The notes: generated by a model from the letters alone, not told the origin. A stretch of DNA of 64,000 nt from Flavobacterium circumlabens (GCF_004345565.1 NZ_SLWA01000002.1:744001-808000), one strand, 5' to 3'; shown: positions 1 to 9,740, counted from the first letter of the stretch. Made by a program: numbers and translations.

Positions 1-458
1 CAAAACGTTTATTCGATTGGGATATGGGAACCATTGATGTTTTCATTCGTAAAGTGGGCGATTCGTATTATGCTGTGATTAAGGATGAAACCTATCCAAC
101 CTTGTATTGGACCACTGGAAAAACCATTCGGATTGCAAAATCAAAATCACTTTTAGGCCCTTATTCTTTGCCCCAGCAATCGATAAGTCCGAATTTCAGG
201 GAAGCACCTATGCTGGTCCCTTCTCCGGATGATAAAATCTGGTACATGTATTACGAACAATATCCAGGAGTTTCCTACGGACTATCGATAGCCGATAACC
301 TAAACGGACCATGGTTTCAGGCCTCAGGTTATACTTTTTTTGCCGACTGGGACAAATACAGCTTTCCCGAAAAAGTACGCCACGGCTGCATGATTACCAT
401 TTCAGGAAAGGAATACGATAGTCTGGTGAAGAAATTTGGTCTTGCGAAAAAGTTATGA
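1..458 (+). CDS. GH43-like glycoside hydrolase, 3' part only
   Basis: This is the C-terminal part of a sugar-cleaving enzyme whose start lies before the window. The frame is open from base 3 (K-R-L-F-D-W-D-M-G-T) to the TGA at 456-458, so the ATG at 24 is internal. About 151 residues are visible. Phrases such as YYAVIKDE, SKSLLGPYS, FREAPMLV and NLNGPW are repeated blade motifs of five-bladed beta-propeller hydrolases (GH43 and relatives). The REAP glutamate may be a catalytic or binding acid. It begins a run of carbohydrate-active genes on the same strand. The exact family and substrate cannot be fixed without the N-terminus. Confidence 0.7.
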   Translation, partial: KRLFDWDMGTIDVFIRKVGDSYYAVIKDETYPTLYWTTGKTIRIAKSKSLLGPYSLPQQSISPNFREAPMLVPSPDDKIWYMYYEQYPGVSYGLSIADNLNGPWFQASGYTFFADWDKYSFPEKVRHGCMITISGKEYDSLVKKFGLAKKL

Positions 459-593
459 ATTGTGAATTATGAGTTTTGAGTTAGGACGAAGGTGTGGTTG
501 TGTATTTTGAGTTAATACTAAAAACAGAGATTATTGTACCGGAAATAAATAATTAATCAGCACCTAATCCAACTCCTAATTCACAATTCATAA
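453..593. repeat. 17-bp inverted repeat flanking intergenic text
   Basis: Positions 453-469 and 577-593 are a perfect 17-bp inverted pair 107 bases apart. The left arm overlaps the stop codon of the first gene. The inner flanks (gagttttgagttagga against ctaatccaactcctaa) are partly complementary too. The words gaattatgag and gaattgtgaatt resemble the degenerate filler found in several other gaps of this window. Confidence 0.6.
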
Positions 594-623
594 TTAAAAA
601 TTTGGTTAGTTAAGTTAGTGTTT

Positions 624-660
624 GAAATTACCAGACTATGTGGATATAGTCTGGTAATTT
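624..660 (+). terminator. Strong hairpin before the GH2 gene
   Basis: A perfect 15-bp stem (625-639 with 646-660) with a 6-base loop is followed by T-rich DNA. It probably ends transcription of the partial hydrolase, but it lies 58 bases before the next ATG and could also act as a leader structure for the GH2 gene. Confidence 0.55.
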
Positions 661-717
661 ATTTAGTACAGAAGAAACAGCAATAATCATGGAAATTATT
701 GCATAAAACGATATAGA

Positions 718-2538
718 ATGAATAAGAAAACTACAGTTCTCGTGGCGCTTTTTTTAAGCTGTCTGGTTCATGCACAATGGAAACCACAAGGTGATAAAAT
801 TAAGACGAAATGGGCATTACAGGTTGATCCGGCAAGAACGTTACCTGAATATCCGCGTCCGATTATGGAGCGCAGCCAATGGAAAAACCTGAATGGTTTA
901 TGGAATTACGCCATTCAGGATTTTGGAAAAACGGTACCTTCAAAATATCACGGACAGATTCTGGTTCCGTTTGCGGTGGAGTCCAGTTTGTCCGGTGTGA
1001 TGAAAGAAGTGGGAGCACAAAAGGAACTTTGGTATGAAACCAATTTTTCCATCGAATCCAATTGGGATGCGCAAAATATTCTCCTGCATTTTGGTGCTGT
1101 AGACTGGAAAACCGAAATCTGGCTCAATGATGTAAAAATAGGTTCCCATACTGGCGGATATACCCCGTTTTCATTCGATATCACCTCATTTATTAAAAAA
1201 GGAAACACACAAAAATTAGTGGTAAAAGTTTGGGATCCTTCCAACGATGGGCCTCAGCCAAGAGGGAAACAAGTAAAAAATCCGGAAGGAATCTGGTATA
1301 CACCCGTAACAGGAATCTGGCAAACGGTCTGGATCGAACCTGTAAATGCTAAAAATATTACGAATTTAAGGACAACTCCCAATGTAGATCAAAACAGCAT
1401 TAGTATAAAAGCCGAAGTTGCAGGAGCAGAAACAGGAGATGTAATTGAAATTTCGGTTTTTGACGGCACACAAGAAATTGCAAAAGAAAAAGCGGTGGTT
1501 GGGGAAAACCTGGATATCGTACTGGATCACCCAAAATTATGGTCGCCGGAAAGTCCGTTTTTATACCAGACGAAAATTAGTCTGATTACTAAAGACAAAA
1601 TCGTCGACGAAGTAAAAAGTTATTTTGCCATGCGAAAAATTTCATCAAAAAGAGATGAAAATGGCATTATGAGAATGCAGCTGAACAACAAAGATTATTT
1701 CCAGTTCGGACCTTTGGATCAAGGCTGGTGGCCCGACGGATTGTATACGGCACCAACCGATGAAGCTTTAAAATTCGACCTGATCAAAACGAAAGAGTTA
1801 GGTTTTAATATGATTCGGAAACATGTAAAAGTAGAACCGGAACGTTGGTACACCCACTGTGATCAATTGGGGATTTTAGTCTGGCAGGATATGCCAAGCG
1901 GCGACGATCAGCCGATCTGGCAAGACAGGAAATATTTTGACGGAACCGAATTACAGCGTTCTGCAAAATCGGAAGCCATCTATAAAAAAGAGTGGAAAGA
2001 AATCATGGATCATTTATATTCTTATCCGAGTATTGTGGTCTGGGTTCCGTTTAACGAAGCCTGGGGACAATTTAAAACGGTTGAAATTACCGAATGGACC
2101 AAAAATCATGATCCAAGCCGTCTGACGAATTCATCGAGTGGCGGAAATCATTTTCAAACCGGAGATATACTGGATTTACATCATTATCCGGGACCGGAAT
2201 TGTATTTGTACGATGCCGGAAGAGTAACCGTTTTAGGCGAATATGGCGGAATCGGATTGCCGCTTGAAGGACATTTATGGAAAGCAAAAGACAATTGGGG
2301 TTATGTAAAATTCAAAAATGAAAATGAGGTTACTGCCGAATATATAAAATACGCACAAATGCTTAAAAACTTTGTAAAATCAGGATTTTCGGCAGCAGTG
2401 TACACTCAAACAACTGATGTTGAAGGCGAAGTAAACGGTTTTATGACGTACGACCGAAAGATTGATAAAATGGATTTCAAAAAAGTGAATAAAATCAATA
2501 CGGAGGTTATTGATGTCTTAAATAAAAAGAATAAATAA
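718..2538 (+). CDS. GH2 family glycoside hydrolase (beta-galactosidase/glucuronidase type)
   Basis: A 606-residue secreted GH2 retaining beta-glycosidase. A Sec signal peptide (residues 1-19, ending VHAQ) sends it to the periplasm or outer surface. The order is the GH2 sugar-binding jelly roll (about 40-210), an immunoglobulin-like domain (about 210-310) and a TIM barrel. The barrel shows FNMIRKH, the acid/base pair NE at 446-447 in FNEAWG, and the likely nucleophile E508 in GEYGG. At about 600 residues it is shorter than LacZ-type enzymes, as is usual for the small GH2 proteins of Bacteroidetes polysaccharide loci. It is 11 bases before the next GH43 gene, so they share a transcript. The substrate is inferred only: a beta-galactoside is plausible beside arabinosidases and an aldose epimerase. 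Confidence 0.9.
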   Translation: MNKKTTVLVALFLSCLVHAQWKPQGDKIKTKWALQVDPARTLPEYPRPIMERSQWKNLNGLWNYAIQDFGKTVPSKYHGQILVPFAVESSLSGVMKEVGAQKELWYETNFSIESNWDAQNILLHFGAVDWKTEIWLNDVKIGSHTGGYTPFSFDITSFIKKGNTQKLVVKVWDPSNDGPQPRGKQVKNPEGIWYTPVTGIWQTVWIEPVNAKNITNLRTTPNVDQNSISIKAEVAGAETGDVIEISVFDGTQEIAKEKAVVGENLDIVLDHPKLWSPESPFLYQTKISLITKDKIVDEVKSYFAMRKISSKRDENGIMRMQLNNKDYFQFGPLDQGWWPDGLYTAPTDEALKFDLIKTKELGFNMIRKHVKVEPERWYTHCDQLGILVWQDMPSGDDQPIWQDRKYFDGTELQRSAKSEAIYKKEWKEIMDHLYSYPSIVVWVPFNEAWGQFKTVEITEWTKNHDPSRLTNSSSGGNHFQTGDILDLHHYPGPELYLYDAGRVTVLGEYGGIGLPLEGHLWKAKDNWGYVKFKNENEVTAEYIKYAQMLKNFVKSGFSAAVYTQTTDVEGEVNGFMTYDRKIDKMDFKKVNKINTEVIDVLNKKNK

Positions 2539-2549
2539 TACTCTTTCCA

Positions 2550-3572
2550 ATGAAAAAATACCTGATTCTTATTTTGTTTTTTACTGTTGCTTTTGTACAG
2601 GCACAGACTTTTTCAAATCCAATTTTGCCTTCGGGCGCAGACCCTTACAGCACGTATTACAAGGGATATTATTATTACACGAATACACTTCAGGACCGAT
2701 TGGTTTTATGGAAAACAAAAAGCCTGACGGATCTTAAAAATGCCGAAAGCAAAGTCGTCTGGAAAGCACCAAAAGGAACCGATTATTCAGGAGATATCTG
2801 GGCACCGGAATTTCACCTTATTAATGGAAAATGGTATGCGTATTTTGCTGCAGACAATGGTGATAACAACACACACCGGATGTATGTTTTAGAAAATAAA
2901 GCCGCAGATCCTTTTAAAGGAAAATGGGAATTTAAAGGAAAAATTGCCGCCAAAACCGATAAATGGGCTATTGACGGAAATGTTTTCGAATATAAAAAAC
3001 AGCTTTACATGATTTGGGCGGGCTGGGAAGGCGATACTAACGGACAACAAAATATCTACATCGCCAGAATGAAAAATCCGCTTGAAATTGAAGGTGACAG
3101 GGTAATGATTTCTGCACCAATTCACGACTGGGAAACCCATGGAGCGTTGCACGATGACGTAAATCCGGCTCAGGTAAATGTGAATGAAGGGCCTCAGTTT
3201 TTGTCGAATGGCGATAAAATCTTCATCGTATTTTCAGCCAGCGGTTGCTGGACCGATTATTACGCTTTGGGATTGTTGACATTTAAAGGCGGAGCTGATT
3301 TACTGGACGCAACGGCCTGGAAAAAATCGGAAGAGCCGATTTTTAAGCAATCGGATAAAAATAAAGTGTATGCACCCGGTCACAATTCGTTTTTTAAATC
3401 TCCGGACGGAAAAGAAGACTGGATTTTATACCATGCCAATTCAAATCCCGGAGAAGGCTGTGGCAATAAAAGATCGCCAAGAATGCAAAAAATCAGTTGG
3501 GATATCAACGGTTTTCCGGTTTTGGGCGAACCGGTAAGCGAAACAACGAGATTGCAAATTCCATCAAAATAA
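2550..3572 (+). CDS. GH43 family arabinosidase-like hydrolase
   Basis: A 340-residue exported GH43 enzyme with a signal peptide (residues 1-19, ending VQAQ). It fits an inverting five-bladed beta-propeller fold. The three family acids are visible: base D31 in SGADPY, pKa-modulating D142 in WAIDGN and acid E213 in VNEGPQF. The blade phrase DIWAPEFH is typical. The family usually releases alpha-L-arabinofuranose or beta-xylose from side chains. It lies 11 bases after the GH2 gene and 25 before the epimerase lipoprotein, consistent with one operon. The specificity is inferred from neighbours. Confidence 0.9.
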   Translation: MKKYLILILFFTVAFVQAQTFSNPILPSGADPYSTYYKGYYYYTNTLQDRLVLWKTKSLTDLKNAESKVVWKAPKGTDYSGDIWAPEFHLINGKWYAYFAADNGDNNTHRMYVLENKAADPFKGKWEFKGKIAAKTDKWAIDGNVFEYKKQLYMIWAGWEGDTNGQQNIYIARMKNPLEIEGDRVMISAPIHDWETHGALHDDVNPAQVNVNEGPQFLSNGDKIFIVFSASGCWTDYYALGLLTFKGGADLLDATAWKKSEEPIFKQSDKNKVYAPGHNSFFKSPDGKEDWILYHANSNPGEGCGNKRSPRMQKISWDINGFPVLGEPVSETTRLQIPSK

Positions 3573-3597
3573 TCAGGAACATTTTAAAATTATAAAA

Positions 3598-4770
3598 ATG
3601 AAAAATATAAAAATAGCAGGCGTTTTGTTACTGGCCCTTTTTCAGTTGAACTGCAAAGACAATACAAAAGAAGTTCCGTCTAAAAATACTGCTGAAATAG
3701 AAATTGATTCGATTAAGCCACTTTTAGAGACTAAAAATTTTGATACCGTTATCGAGGGAAAAAAAGTCAATTTGTACTGGATTGAAAATAAAGGCATAAA
3801 AGCCGCTTTTACCAATTACGGCGGAAGATTAATTGGACTCTGGGTTGCCGATAAAAACGGAAAACAAACCGATGTAGTGGTAGGAATGAACAGCGCAAAA
3901 GGTTTTAAAACGGCAACAGAGCCGTATTTTGGAGCTACCATCGGAAGGGTTGGAAACCGTATTGCAAAAGGACAATTTACTTTGGAAGGAAAACACTATC
4001 AGGTGCCTTTAAATAATGGAAAAAATGCTTTGCACGGCGGTCTTAAAGGTTTTCAGGATGTGGTTTGGGACGTTGATAAAACCAATGAAAATACTTTGGT
4101 TTTTAGCTATACGTCACCGGATCGAGAACAGGGTTTTCCCGGAAATCTAAAGGTAAAAGTAACGTACACACTTGAAGCGGATCAAACTATTAAAATGGAA
4201 TATGAAGCGACAACCGATAAAACCACTCTGGTCAATTTAACCAATCATGCTTTTTTTAATCTGAATGGAGAAGGAAGCGGAACGATCCTGAAACATGAAC
4301 TGCAAATTTATGCCAATGAATTTACGCCGGTGGATGAAGGTTTAATTCCAACAGGAGAACAGAAACCGGTTCAAAATACGGTTTTCGATTTTACGGCAAA
4401 ACATACGATCGGAGAACGTATTGAAGCGAAAAACGAACAGTTAAAATTTGGAAAAGGATACGATCATAACTATGTTTTAAACGGAACGAAGAAAAAAGGA
4501 ATGAATCATGCCGCCACAATTTCCGGAGACCAGTCTGGAATTACGCTGGATATTTATACTCAGGAACCGGGTCTGCAATTTTACAGTGGAAATTTCATGC
4601 AATCAAAAAATACCTTTAAATCGGGTGCTAAAGATGATTTCAGAACTGCTTTTGCCTTAGAAACCCAGCATTTTCCGGATGCTCCGAATCAGCCGAAATT
4701 TGCATCGATTGTTTTGAAACCGGGAGAAAAATATCATACGGTTTCTTATTATCAGTTTTCGGTAAAGTAG
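3598..4770 (+). CDS. Aldose 1-epimerase (galactose mutarotase) lipoprotein
   Basis: A 390-residue mutarotase that interconverts alpha and beta anomers of free aldoses such as galactose or arabinose. The N-terminus ends in a lipobox with Cys19 (FQLNCKDN), so it is a membrane-anchored lipoprotein, unlike the cytosolic GalM of enterics. Family motifs visible are TNYGGRLI, GATIGRVGNRIAKG, NNGKNALHGGLKGF, LTNHAFFNLNG, GKGYDHNYVLN and the C-terminal FALETQHFPDAPNQP. The His in NHAFFNL and the Glu in ALETQHF are the usual catalytic positions. It follows two glycosidases and probably conditions the sugars they release. Confidence 0.93.
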   Translation: MKNIKIAGVLLLALFQLNCKDNTKEVPSKNTAEIEIDSIKPLLETKNFDTVIEGKKVNLYWIENKGIKAAFTNYGGRLIGLWVADKNGKQTDVVVGMNSAKGFKTATEPYFGATIGRVGNRIAKGQFTLEGKHYQVPLNNGKNALHGGLKGFQDVVWDVDKTNENTLVFSYTSPDREQGFPGNLKVKVTYTLEADQTIKMEYEATTDKTTLVNLTNHAFFNLNGEGSGTILKHELQIYANEFTPVDEGLIPTGEQKPVQNTVFDFTAKHTIGERIEAKNEQLKFGKGYDHNYVLNGTKKKGMNHAATISGDQSGITLDIYTQEPGLQFYSGNFMQSKNTFKSGAKDDFRTAFALETQHFPDAPNQPKFASIVLKPGEKYHTVSYYQFSVK

Positions 4771-4780
4771 AGGAGGGGGA

Positions 4781-4870
4781 TTAGACAATTAGACAATTAG
4801 ATAATTAGATAATTAGATAATGTGAAACCTGAAACCTGAAACTTGAACTTGAAACTTGAAACTTGAAATT
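4781..4870. repeat. Two short tandem arrays (period 8, then period 7)
   Basis: First an array of about five copies of ttaga(c/t)aa (4781-4820), then about seven copies of tgaaac(c/t)-like units (4822-4870). Both sit between the epimerase and the next GH43 gene. They are not coding and have no spacers. Confidence 0.75.
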
Positions 4871-4898
4871 TAAAATATAAAATAGCAAAAGCAATTAG

Positions 4899-5876
4899 AT
4901 GAAAAAAATAATAACCTTAGTAAGCTTTATGAGTGTTTTCGGGGCTTGTTCGCAGGAAAATAATTCAGTTGTGAAACCTGTTGAAGTGGTGGCAAAAAAC
5001 ATTTTTGTAGCCGATCCCACTATTTATTACAGTAAAGGAATGTATTATTTGTATGGAACCACCACCGGGAATATCGCCAATGGTGAGGGGTTTTTAGTTT
5101 ATACTTCTTCTGATTTAAAGAAGTGGAGTGAACCGAAAGGAGCGCAAAACGGACTCGCTTTAAAAAAGGGTGATTCTTTTGGAGACAAGGGATTCTGGGC
5201 ACCGCAAATTTTAGAGTACGATAAAAAGTTTTACATGATTTATACCGCCAATGAAAACATTGCTGTTGCGACTAGTGACAGTCCGTTAGGGCCTTTTAAA
5301 AATGAATCGAAAAAACCAATTATTGAAACCGGAAACCAAATTGATCCTTTTGTTTTTATCGATGAAGATGGAAAAAAATATTTATATCACGTAAGATTAA
5401 CGAACGGAAACCGAATTTTTGTGGCGGAAATAAATGACGATCTTCAAAGTATTAAACCGGAAACTTTAACCGAATGTATTTCCGGAACTTTACCCTGGGA
5501 AAATACCGAAAACACGAACTGGCCGGTAACAGAAGGACCTACGGTTTTAAAACACAATGGCTTGTATTACCTGATTTATTCAGCAAATGATTTTAGAAAC
5601 ATTGATTATGCAGTAGGGTATGCCACCAGCAAAAGTCCGCTTGGGCCTTGGGAAAAATCAAAAGACAGTCCGATTATCAGTCGAAAAAATACCAGCCAAA
5701 ACGGAATTGGCCACGGAGATATTTTTTGGGACCCGAATCAAAAAATGCATTATGTGCTGCATACGCATTTTAGTACAGCAGAAGTTTCGCCAAGAAAAGC
5801 GGCGATTATTGATGTCGAATTTGTTGATAATCAATTAAAAGCAGTTCCCGGAAGTTTTAGTTTTTTGAAAAATTAA
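4899..5876 (+). CDS. GH43 family lipoprotein
   Basis: A 325-residue GH43-type hydrolase anchored as a lipoprotein: signal sequence with lipobox Cys17 (VFGACSQ). The catalytic triad is D39 in FVADPTIYY, D149 in QIDPFVF and E212 in VTEGPTV. GFWAPQILEYDKKFYMIYTA and the SPLGPF / SPLGPW pair are propeller-blade repeats. It is a different subtype from the GH43 at 2550. A surface lipoprotein fits an enzyme trimming arabinan or arabinoxylan. The repeat-filled 128-base gap upstream may give it its own transcript. Confidence 0.88.
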   Translation: MKKIITLVSFMSVFGACSQENNSVVKPVEVVAKNIFVADPTIYYSKGMYYLYGTTTGNIANGEGFLVYTSSDLKKWSEPKGAQNGLALKKGDSFGDKGFWAPQILEYDKKFYMIYTANENIAVATSDSPLGPFKNESKKPIIETGNQIDPFVFIDEDGKKYLYHVRLTNGNRIFVAEINDDLQSIKPETLTECISGTLPWENTENTNWPVTEGPTVLKHNGLYYLIYSANDFRNIDYAVGYATSKSPLGPWEKSKDSPIISRKNTSQNGIGHGDIFWDPNQKMHYVLHTHFSTAEVSPRKAAIIDVEFVDNQLKAVPGSFSFLKN

Positions 5877-5990
5877 GGAAATCTCTTTTGAGAGAAAACA
5901 AATTTATTTTTAAGAATTTTAATCGGAATAAATTTTCTGATTAATGAGTTTTAAGTAGTATTTTGGTCTTATTATTTTTGAAATAGCTCA

Positions 5991-7136
5991 ATGGCAAAAT
6001 ACTTCCATCTACTTTATTTTACATTCCTGTCGGTTTCCCTCTTTGCGCAGGAAAGTCAAATTCCGGCCTTGACAATATATCTGGAAGATGCTGAAAACGG
6101 AAAAAACATAAACAACGCAAAAGTCACACTGGAAGGTTTTGAACTGCCGGAGATAACTGCAAAATATAATACTAAACAACAAAACTATTATTTTAATGAA
6201 ATACCGTCCGGTTATACGACCGTAATGACGTATCATAAAAAGTACAATGAAAAAGGTTTTCAAAATACGACAGGATTGCCCAAGGAATTGAAATTCAAAC
6301 TTTTTGACCCCCTGAATGTGTCGTATGGTTTTGATTTTTTTGAGGACAATCTTTCCATTAAAAACACCTATGTGGAAGATCCCTATAAAATCAGTGTTTC
6401 ATCAACGAATGAAATGACCTATAACCTTTTTAAAACCTATATCATTTCAAAAATTAAGGAATTAAATCTCGAAATTGAATTGGTAAATCCCTATTGGGAA
6501 GTCGATAAGATCGAAGAAACCCCCTTTTTTCCGGATCAGAAAGAAGCCTATCCGACACTTACAGTAAAGGAAACCGACAAATTAAGTCCGGAATACTTAT
6601 TTCCTTTAAAAAGCGGCATCACAAATATTTTTCCGGATAGAAAATATTCCAATAAATCGTGGGACATCTGTTTTATGGTAAGGAAAAAAGACGGTTCGAA
6701 ATTTAAGCGATTTAATGATCCTGTAATTCAGAAATTAAAAGAGGAGAAATTAAATGTCTATGCTGTTGTTTTGAATAAAAGGAATGGAGCAGATTTAATA
6801 AATAACCTGAAAATCAGGGACAGAAGCAATGCAAAATTCAATTCAGAACATAAAATAGATTCGTCTAAAGTTTTCTTTTATGATTCGGGTTTTCGAAATT
6901 ATAAAAAATCAATTTTTAGTTTTTTGAAAAAGAAAAATCAGATGATCCTTATGGAACCGAATCAATATCCGCAGTTTCCTTCCTTTTTTCTTCTTCGAAA
7001 TGATGATTACGAAATTCCCAGATTTCGGCGTGAGATACAAAATCAGTACGGTCAGCCCATACCTCCTCAGGATCTGTCGGTTGGATTGGGGATTTTAGAC
7101 GAATACGATTATTATTTAAATCCGGACGTACAATAA
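5991..7136 (+). CDS. Exported protein of unknown function
   Basis: A 381-residue protein with a clear signal peptide (residues 1-19, ending LFAQ). After it comes a segment that looks like a carboxypeptidase-regulatory or other beta-sandwich domain (ALTIYLEDAENGKNINNAKVTLEG...). The rest is mixed alpha/beta with many Lys, Asn and aromatic residues, and I recognise no catalytic motif. It is not obviously part of the glycosidase operon (114-base gap) and is followed by the convergent arsenic operon. A surface or periplasmic location is inferred from the signal peptide alone. Confidence 0.75.
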   Translation: MAKYFHLLYFTFLSVSLFAQESQIPALTIYLEDAENGKNINNAKVTLEGFELPEITAKYNTKQQNYYFNEIPSGYTTVMTYHKKYNEKGFQNTTGLPKELKFKLFDPLNVSYGFDFFEDNLSIKNTYVEDPYKISVSSTNEMTYNLFKTYIISKIKELNLEIELVNPYWEVDKIEETPFFPDQKEAYPTLTVKETDKLSPEYLFPLKSGITNIFPDRKYSNKSWDICFMVRKKDGSKFKRFNDPVIQKLKEEKLNVYAVVLNKRNGADLINNLKIRDRSNAKFNSEHKIDSSKVFFYDSGFRNYKKSIFSFLKKKNQMILMEPNQYPQFPSFFLLRNDDYEIPRFRREIQNQYGQPIPPQDLSVGLGILDEYDYYLNPDVQ

Positions 7137-7155
7137 GGTGTTGGCAATTATCTAA

Positions 7156-8226
7156 TTAATTTGGTTTTTCGTAGTATTTCTTTTTAAACCAGAGCGCAAG
7201 ATTCACTAAAGCGATAAGCGCAGGCACTTCGACCAATGGTCCGATAACCCCGGCAAATGCCTGTCCGCTGTTGATGCCAAATACACCAATAGCGACTGCA
7301 ATTGCCAACTCAAAATTGTTTCCGGTAGCCGTAAAAGCGATAGCCGTTGCTTTCGAATAATCGGCACCGAAATATTTGCCAACAAAAAAGCTGATGATAA
7401 ACATAATAGTGAAATAAATTACTAATGGCACAGCAATGCGTACAACATCCATAGGAATTTGAACGATCAGTTCTCCTTTAAGGCTGAACATCAATAGGAT
7501 TGTAAAAAGCAGTGATAGTAATGTGATGGGCGAAATAAAAGGTACATATTTAGTTTCAAACCATGCTGTTCCTTTCCATCGAATAAGGATATAACGGCTG
7601 ATGATTCCCAGTGCGAAAGGAATTCCCAGGTATATCCCGACACTCGCGGCAATCTGGCCAATACTGATATTCACTTCAAAACCACTATAGCCGAAATAGG
7701 GAGGCAGAATAGTGATAAACAGATAAGCATACACACTGTAAAGCAAAACCTGAAAGATGCTATTGAGTGCGATAAGACCCGCAGCATATTCTCTGTTTCC
7801 ATCAGCCAGGTCATTCCAGACCACTACCATGGCAATACAGCGGGCCAGACCAATCAGAATCACACCAATCATATATTCCGGATATCCATTTAAAAAAAGA
7901 AGGGCTAAAGAAAACATTAAAACAGGACCAACAATCCAGTTTAAAAATAACGATGCTCCCAAAACCTTGGTATTTTTAAAAACCTCTCCCATCTGTTCGT
8001 ATTTCACTTTTGCCAAAGGAGGATACATCATGAGAATTAGTCCAACAGCCAATGGAATATTAGTTGTCCCGCTGGAAAAGGAATTGATAAAATTACCGCT
8101 CGAAGGGATAAAATAGCCTATCGAGACTCCAAGGGCCATAGCCAGAAAAATCCATAGCGTTAAAAATCGGTCTAAGAAGCTTAATTTCTTACGTCCGGCG
8201 ACAGGTGTACAGTTATTTGCTGCCAT
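7156..8226 (-). CDS. acr3: ACR3 family arsenite efflux transporter
   Basis: A 356-residue inner-membrane permease with about ten hydrophobic segments that exports arsenite. The family marks are present: the conserved Cys in [17 protein letters not shown] (the ACR3 transport cysteine) and the later [15 protein letters not shown] with its conserved Glu. The start is the ATG three bases after the stop of the arsenate reductase gene, so the two are translated as a pair. It is the last gene of a four-gene arsenic operon. Confidence 0.95.
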   Translation of the reverse strand: MAANNCTPVAGRKKLSFLDRFLTLWIFLAMALGVSIGYFIPSSGNFINSFSSGTTNIPLAVGLILMMYPPLAKVKYEQMGEVFKNTKVLGASLFLNWIVGPVLMFSLALLFLNGYPEYMIGVILIGLARCIAMVVVWNDLADGNREYAAGLIALNSIFQVLLYSVYAYLFITILPPYFGYSGFEVNISIGQIAASVGIYLGIPFALGIISRYILIRWKGTAWFETKYVPFISPITLLSLLFTILLMFSLKGELIVQIPMDVVRIAVPLVIYFTIMFIISFFVGKYFGADYSKATAIAFTATGNNFELAIAVAIGVFGINSGQAFAGVIGPLVEVPALIALVNLALWFKKKYYEKPN

Positions 8227-8228
8227 TT

Positions 8229-8843
8229 TTAGGATTTGATTTGGGAGAATACATAAAACATTTCAGTTCCAATTTGAAGACTTCGTTCCTGATAAATCTG
8301 TTTCTGTTGCGGTGTGCCGTCTGAAACTTTAGGGTCTTCAAAAGTGATTGGGATTCGTATTTCAGCACCGGCAATAAACGGGCAGCCGCCATCTGCCTGA
8401 GAGCAGGTCATTATGGCTGCAAACTCACTATCAGGATTAAAATCATCATCATAAGTTTTCGAAAAGCCTATAACAGGAAGTTCATTAGCTGAAAATTTTA
8501 TGGCATAGACAGGATTTTTGCCTTCCGAAAGAGTTTTAACTTTAAATCCTGAAAATGTTAATGTTTCGGCTATCATCGGGAATAGTGCTGTCGCTTCAGT
8601 ACCCCCCGAATAACAAAAAACGTTTTTTATATTGTAATGAGCAGCTGCGGTCTGAGCCCAGATCTGTGACAAATGACTTCTTCTGGAATTGTGCGTACAG
8701 ATTAAGTTCAGCCTGATGTCCAGCTTGCGGTCTGTTTTACGCTGTATAAAGTCGATTAACGGCTGAAGGATAATTTTACGTTCCCCGGAAATCTGCTCAA
8801 AATCAAACGCGCTAATGGTATTTTCTATTTCAGTATATAACAT
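8229..8843 (-). CDS. LMW protein-tyrosine-phosphatase-type arsenate reductase
   Basis: A 204-residue protein with the low-molecular-weight phosphatase P-loop C-x5-R at Cys49 ([14 protein letters not shown]). It probably reduces arsenate to arsenite for the ACR3 pump downstream. More cysteines follow in [12 protein letters not shown], which could take part in the disulfide cascade. An N-terminal extension of about 45 residues precedes the P-loop, longer than in classical ArsC. In Bacteroidetes this type is often annotated only as protein-tyrosine-phosphatase; the arsenate role rests on operon context. Confidence 0.85.
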   Translation of the reverse strand: MLYTEIENTISAFDFEQISGERKIILQPLIDFIQRKTDRKLDIRLNLICTHNSRRSHLSQIWAQTAAAHYNIKNVFCYSGGTEATALFPMIAETLTFSGFKVKTLSEGKNPVYAIKFSANELPVIGFSKTYDDDFNPDSEFAAIMTCSQADGGCPFIAGAEIRIPITFEDPKVSDGTPQQKQIYQERSLQIGTEMFYVFSQIKS

Positions 8844-8882
8844 GGTTTTTCAGGTTGGAAACGATTATTTATGATTTAAAAA

Positions 8883-9356
8883 TTAACAGCAGCCTCCGCC
8901 TGGTGTACAGGAATTAGCAGTATCAGCATTTAATTGGGCTAATTTTACTTTAGGTTTATCCGATGGGATTCCGCATTGTTCCTGTGCAAGACATGCCGTC
9001 TGTTTGTTTCGTAAAATGAAATTTTTACCGTTAAAATCTAAATCATATTTGCCAATTGTAGTATCCTGATATTCCACTTCAATTTCATGATCTTCAATAC
9101 CTAAAACTTTTTCTGAAAGTTCAATAATATGAATTAGTTTTTGAGGTTTAAGCCTGTGGTCGTAATCATTGGCATCCCAAAGCTGGAAGTTGACCACCGT
9201 TTCTTTTCGTACTTTTCCTCCGCAGTCAATGAAGTTTTTAGTAATCAGACCCACTTCGGTTACGTGAAAATATTCCGGTACCAGAGTTCCGTTTGGCAAT
9301 TCAAAATGTACAGCTTCCACTGTAGTCAGTACTTGTTTAATTTCTGAAAGTTTCAT
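8883..9356 (-). CDS. DUF6428 family protein of the arsenic operon
   Basis: A 157-residue soluble protein that I recall as DUF6428, repeatedly seen beside arsenic genes in Flavobacteria. Its function is unknown. The body is rich in beta strands (FHVTEVGLITKNFIDCGGKVR, TVVNFQLW), with an internal CLAQEQCGIP and a C-terminal tail NSCTPGGGCC. The clustered cysteines suggest a thiol or arsenite-binding role; that is inference. It is 17 bases from the ArsR stop and 39 before the phosphatase gene, within the operon. Confidence 0.8.
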   Translation of the reverse strand: MKLSEIKQVLTTVEAVHFELPNGTLVPEYFHVTEVGLITKNFIDCGGKVRKETVVNFQLWDANDYDHRLKPQKLIHIIELSEKVLGIEDHEIEVEYQDTTIGKYDLDFNGKNFILRNKQTACLAQEQCGIPSDKPKVKLAQLNADTANSCTPGGGCC

Positions 9357-9373
9357 AATCTATGTTTTAAAAG

Positions 9374-9706
9374 TTAGCAGCACTCGTTTCTCTTTTTTTC
9401 AAGATGAACGGTGATATGTTCAAAAAAACCTTTTATTTTTTCTAATCCCGGCTCATTGATACAGTAACAAATCGAGTTGCCCTCAATACTGCCTTTGATT
9501 AAACCGGCATTTTTAAGCTCTTTAAGATGCTGGGAAACGGTAGGCTGGGAAAGTGGCAGCTCATTGACAATATCTCCGCAGATACAGGCATCGACTTTCA
9601 ATAAATATTCCATAATAGCTATTCGGGCGGGGTGCCCTAAAGCTTTAGCCAAAACGGCAAGTTCGTTTTGGTTAGCTGTAAAATGATCTGTTTTTGTAGC
9701 TCCCAT
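9374..9706 (-). CDS. arsR: ArsR/SmtB family arsenic-responsive repressor
   Basis: A 110-residue winged-helix repressor. I start it at the ATG at 9706 (MGATKTDHF); a TTG seven codons upstream (9727) lies inside the probable operator and is unlikely. The sensor motif is C-I-C at residues 41-43 (VDACICGDI), the usual ArsR arsenite site, with further Cys in SICYC and at the C-terminus (NECC). The recognition helix is QPTVSQHLKELKNAG. As the first gene of the operon it should repress the genes downstream until arsenite binds. Confidence 0.93.
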   Translation of the reverse strand: MGATKTDHFTANQNELAVLAKALGHPARIAIMEYLLKVDACICGDIVNELPLSQPTVSQHLKELKNAGLIKGSIEGNSICYCINEPGLEKIKGFFEHITVHLEKKRNECC

Positions 9707-9718
9707 TGGTTTATAATT

Positions 9719-9740
9719 ATATTGCAATATTACGATATTG
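9719..9740 (-). promoter_or_regulatory. Probable ArsR operator (overlapping palindromes)
   Basis: Two overlapping palindromes lie 13-34 bases upstream of the arsR ATG: a perfect 12-bp palindrome atattgcaatat (9719-9730) and caatat-tacg-atattg (9725-9740). Such dyads next to arsR are typical binding sites of ArsR dimers. Confidence 0.6.

Noticed and set aside
9707..9727. TTG start for ArsR
   Set aside because: It falls inside the probable operator, and an in-frame ATG follows that fits the family.
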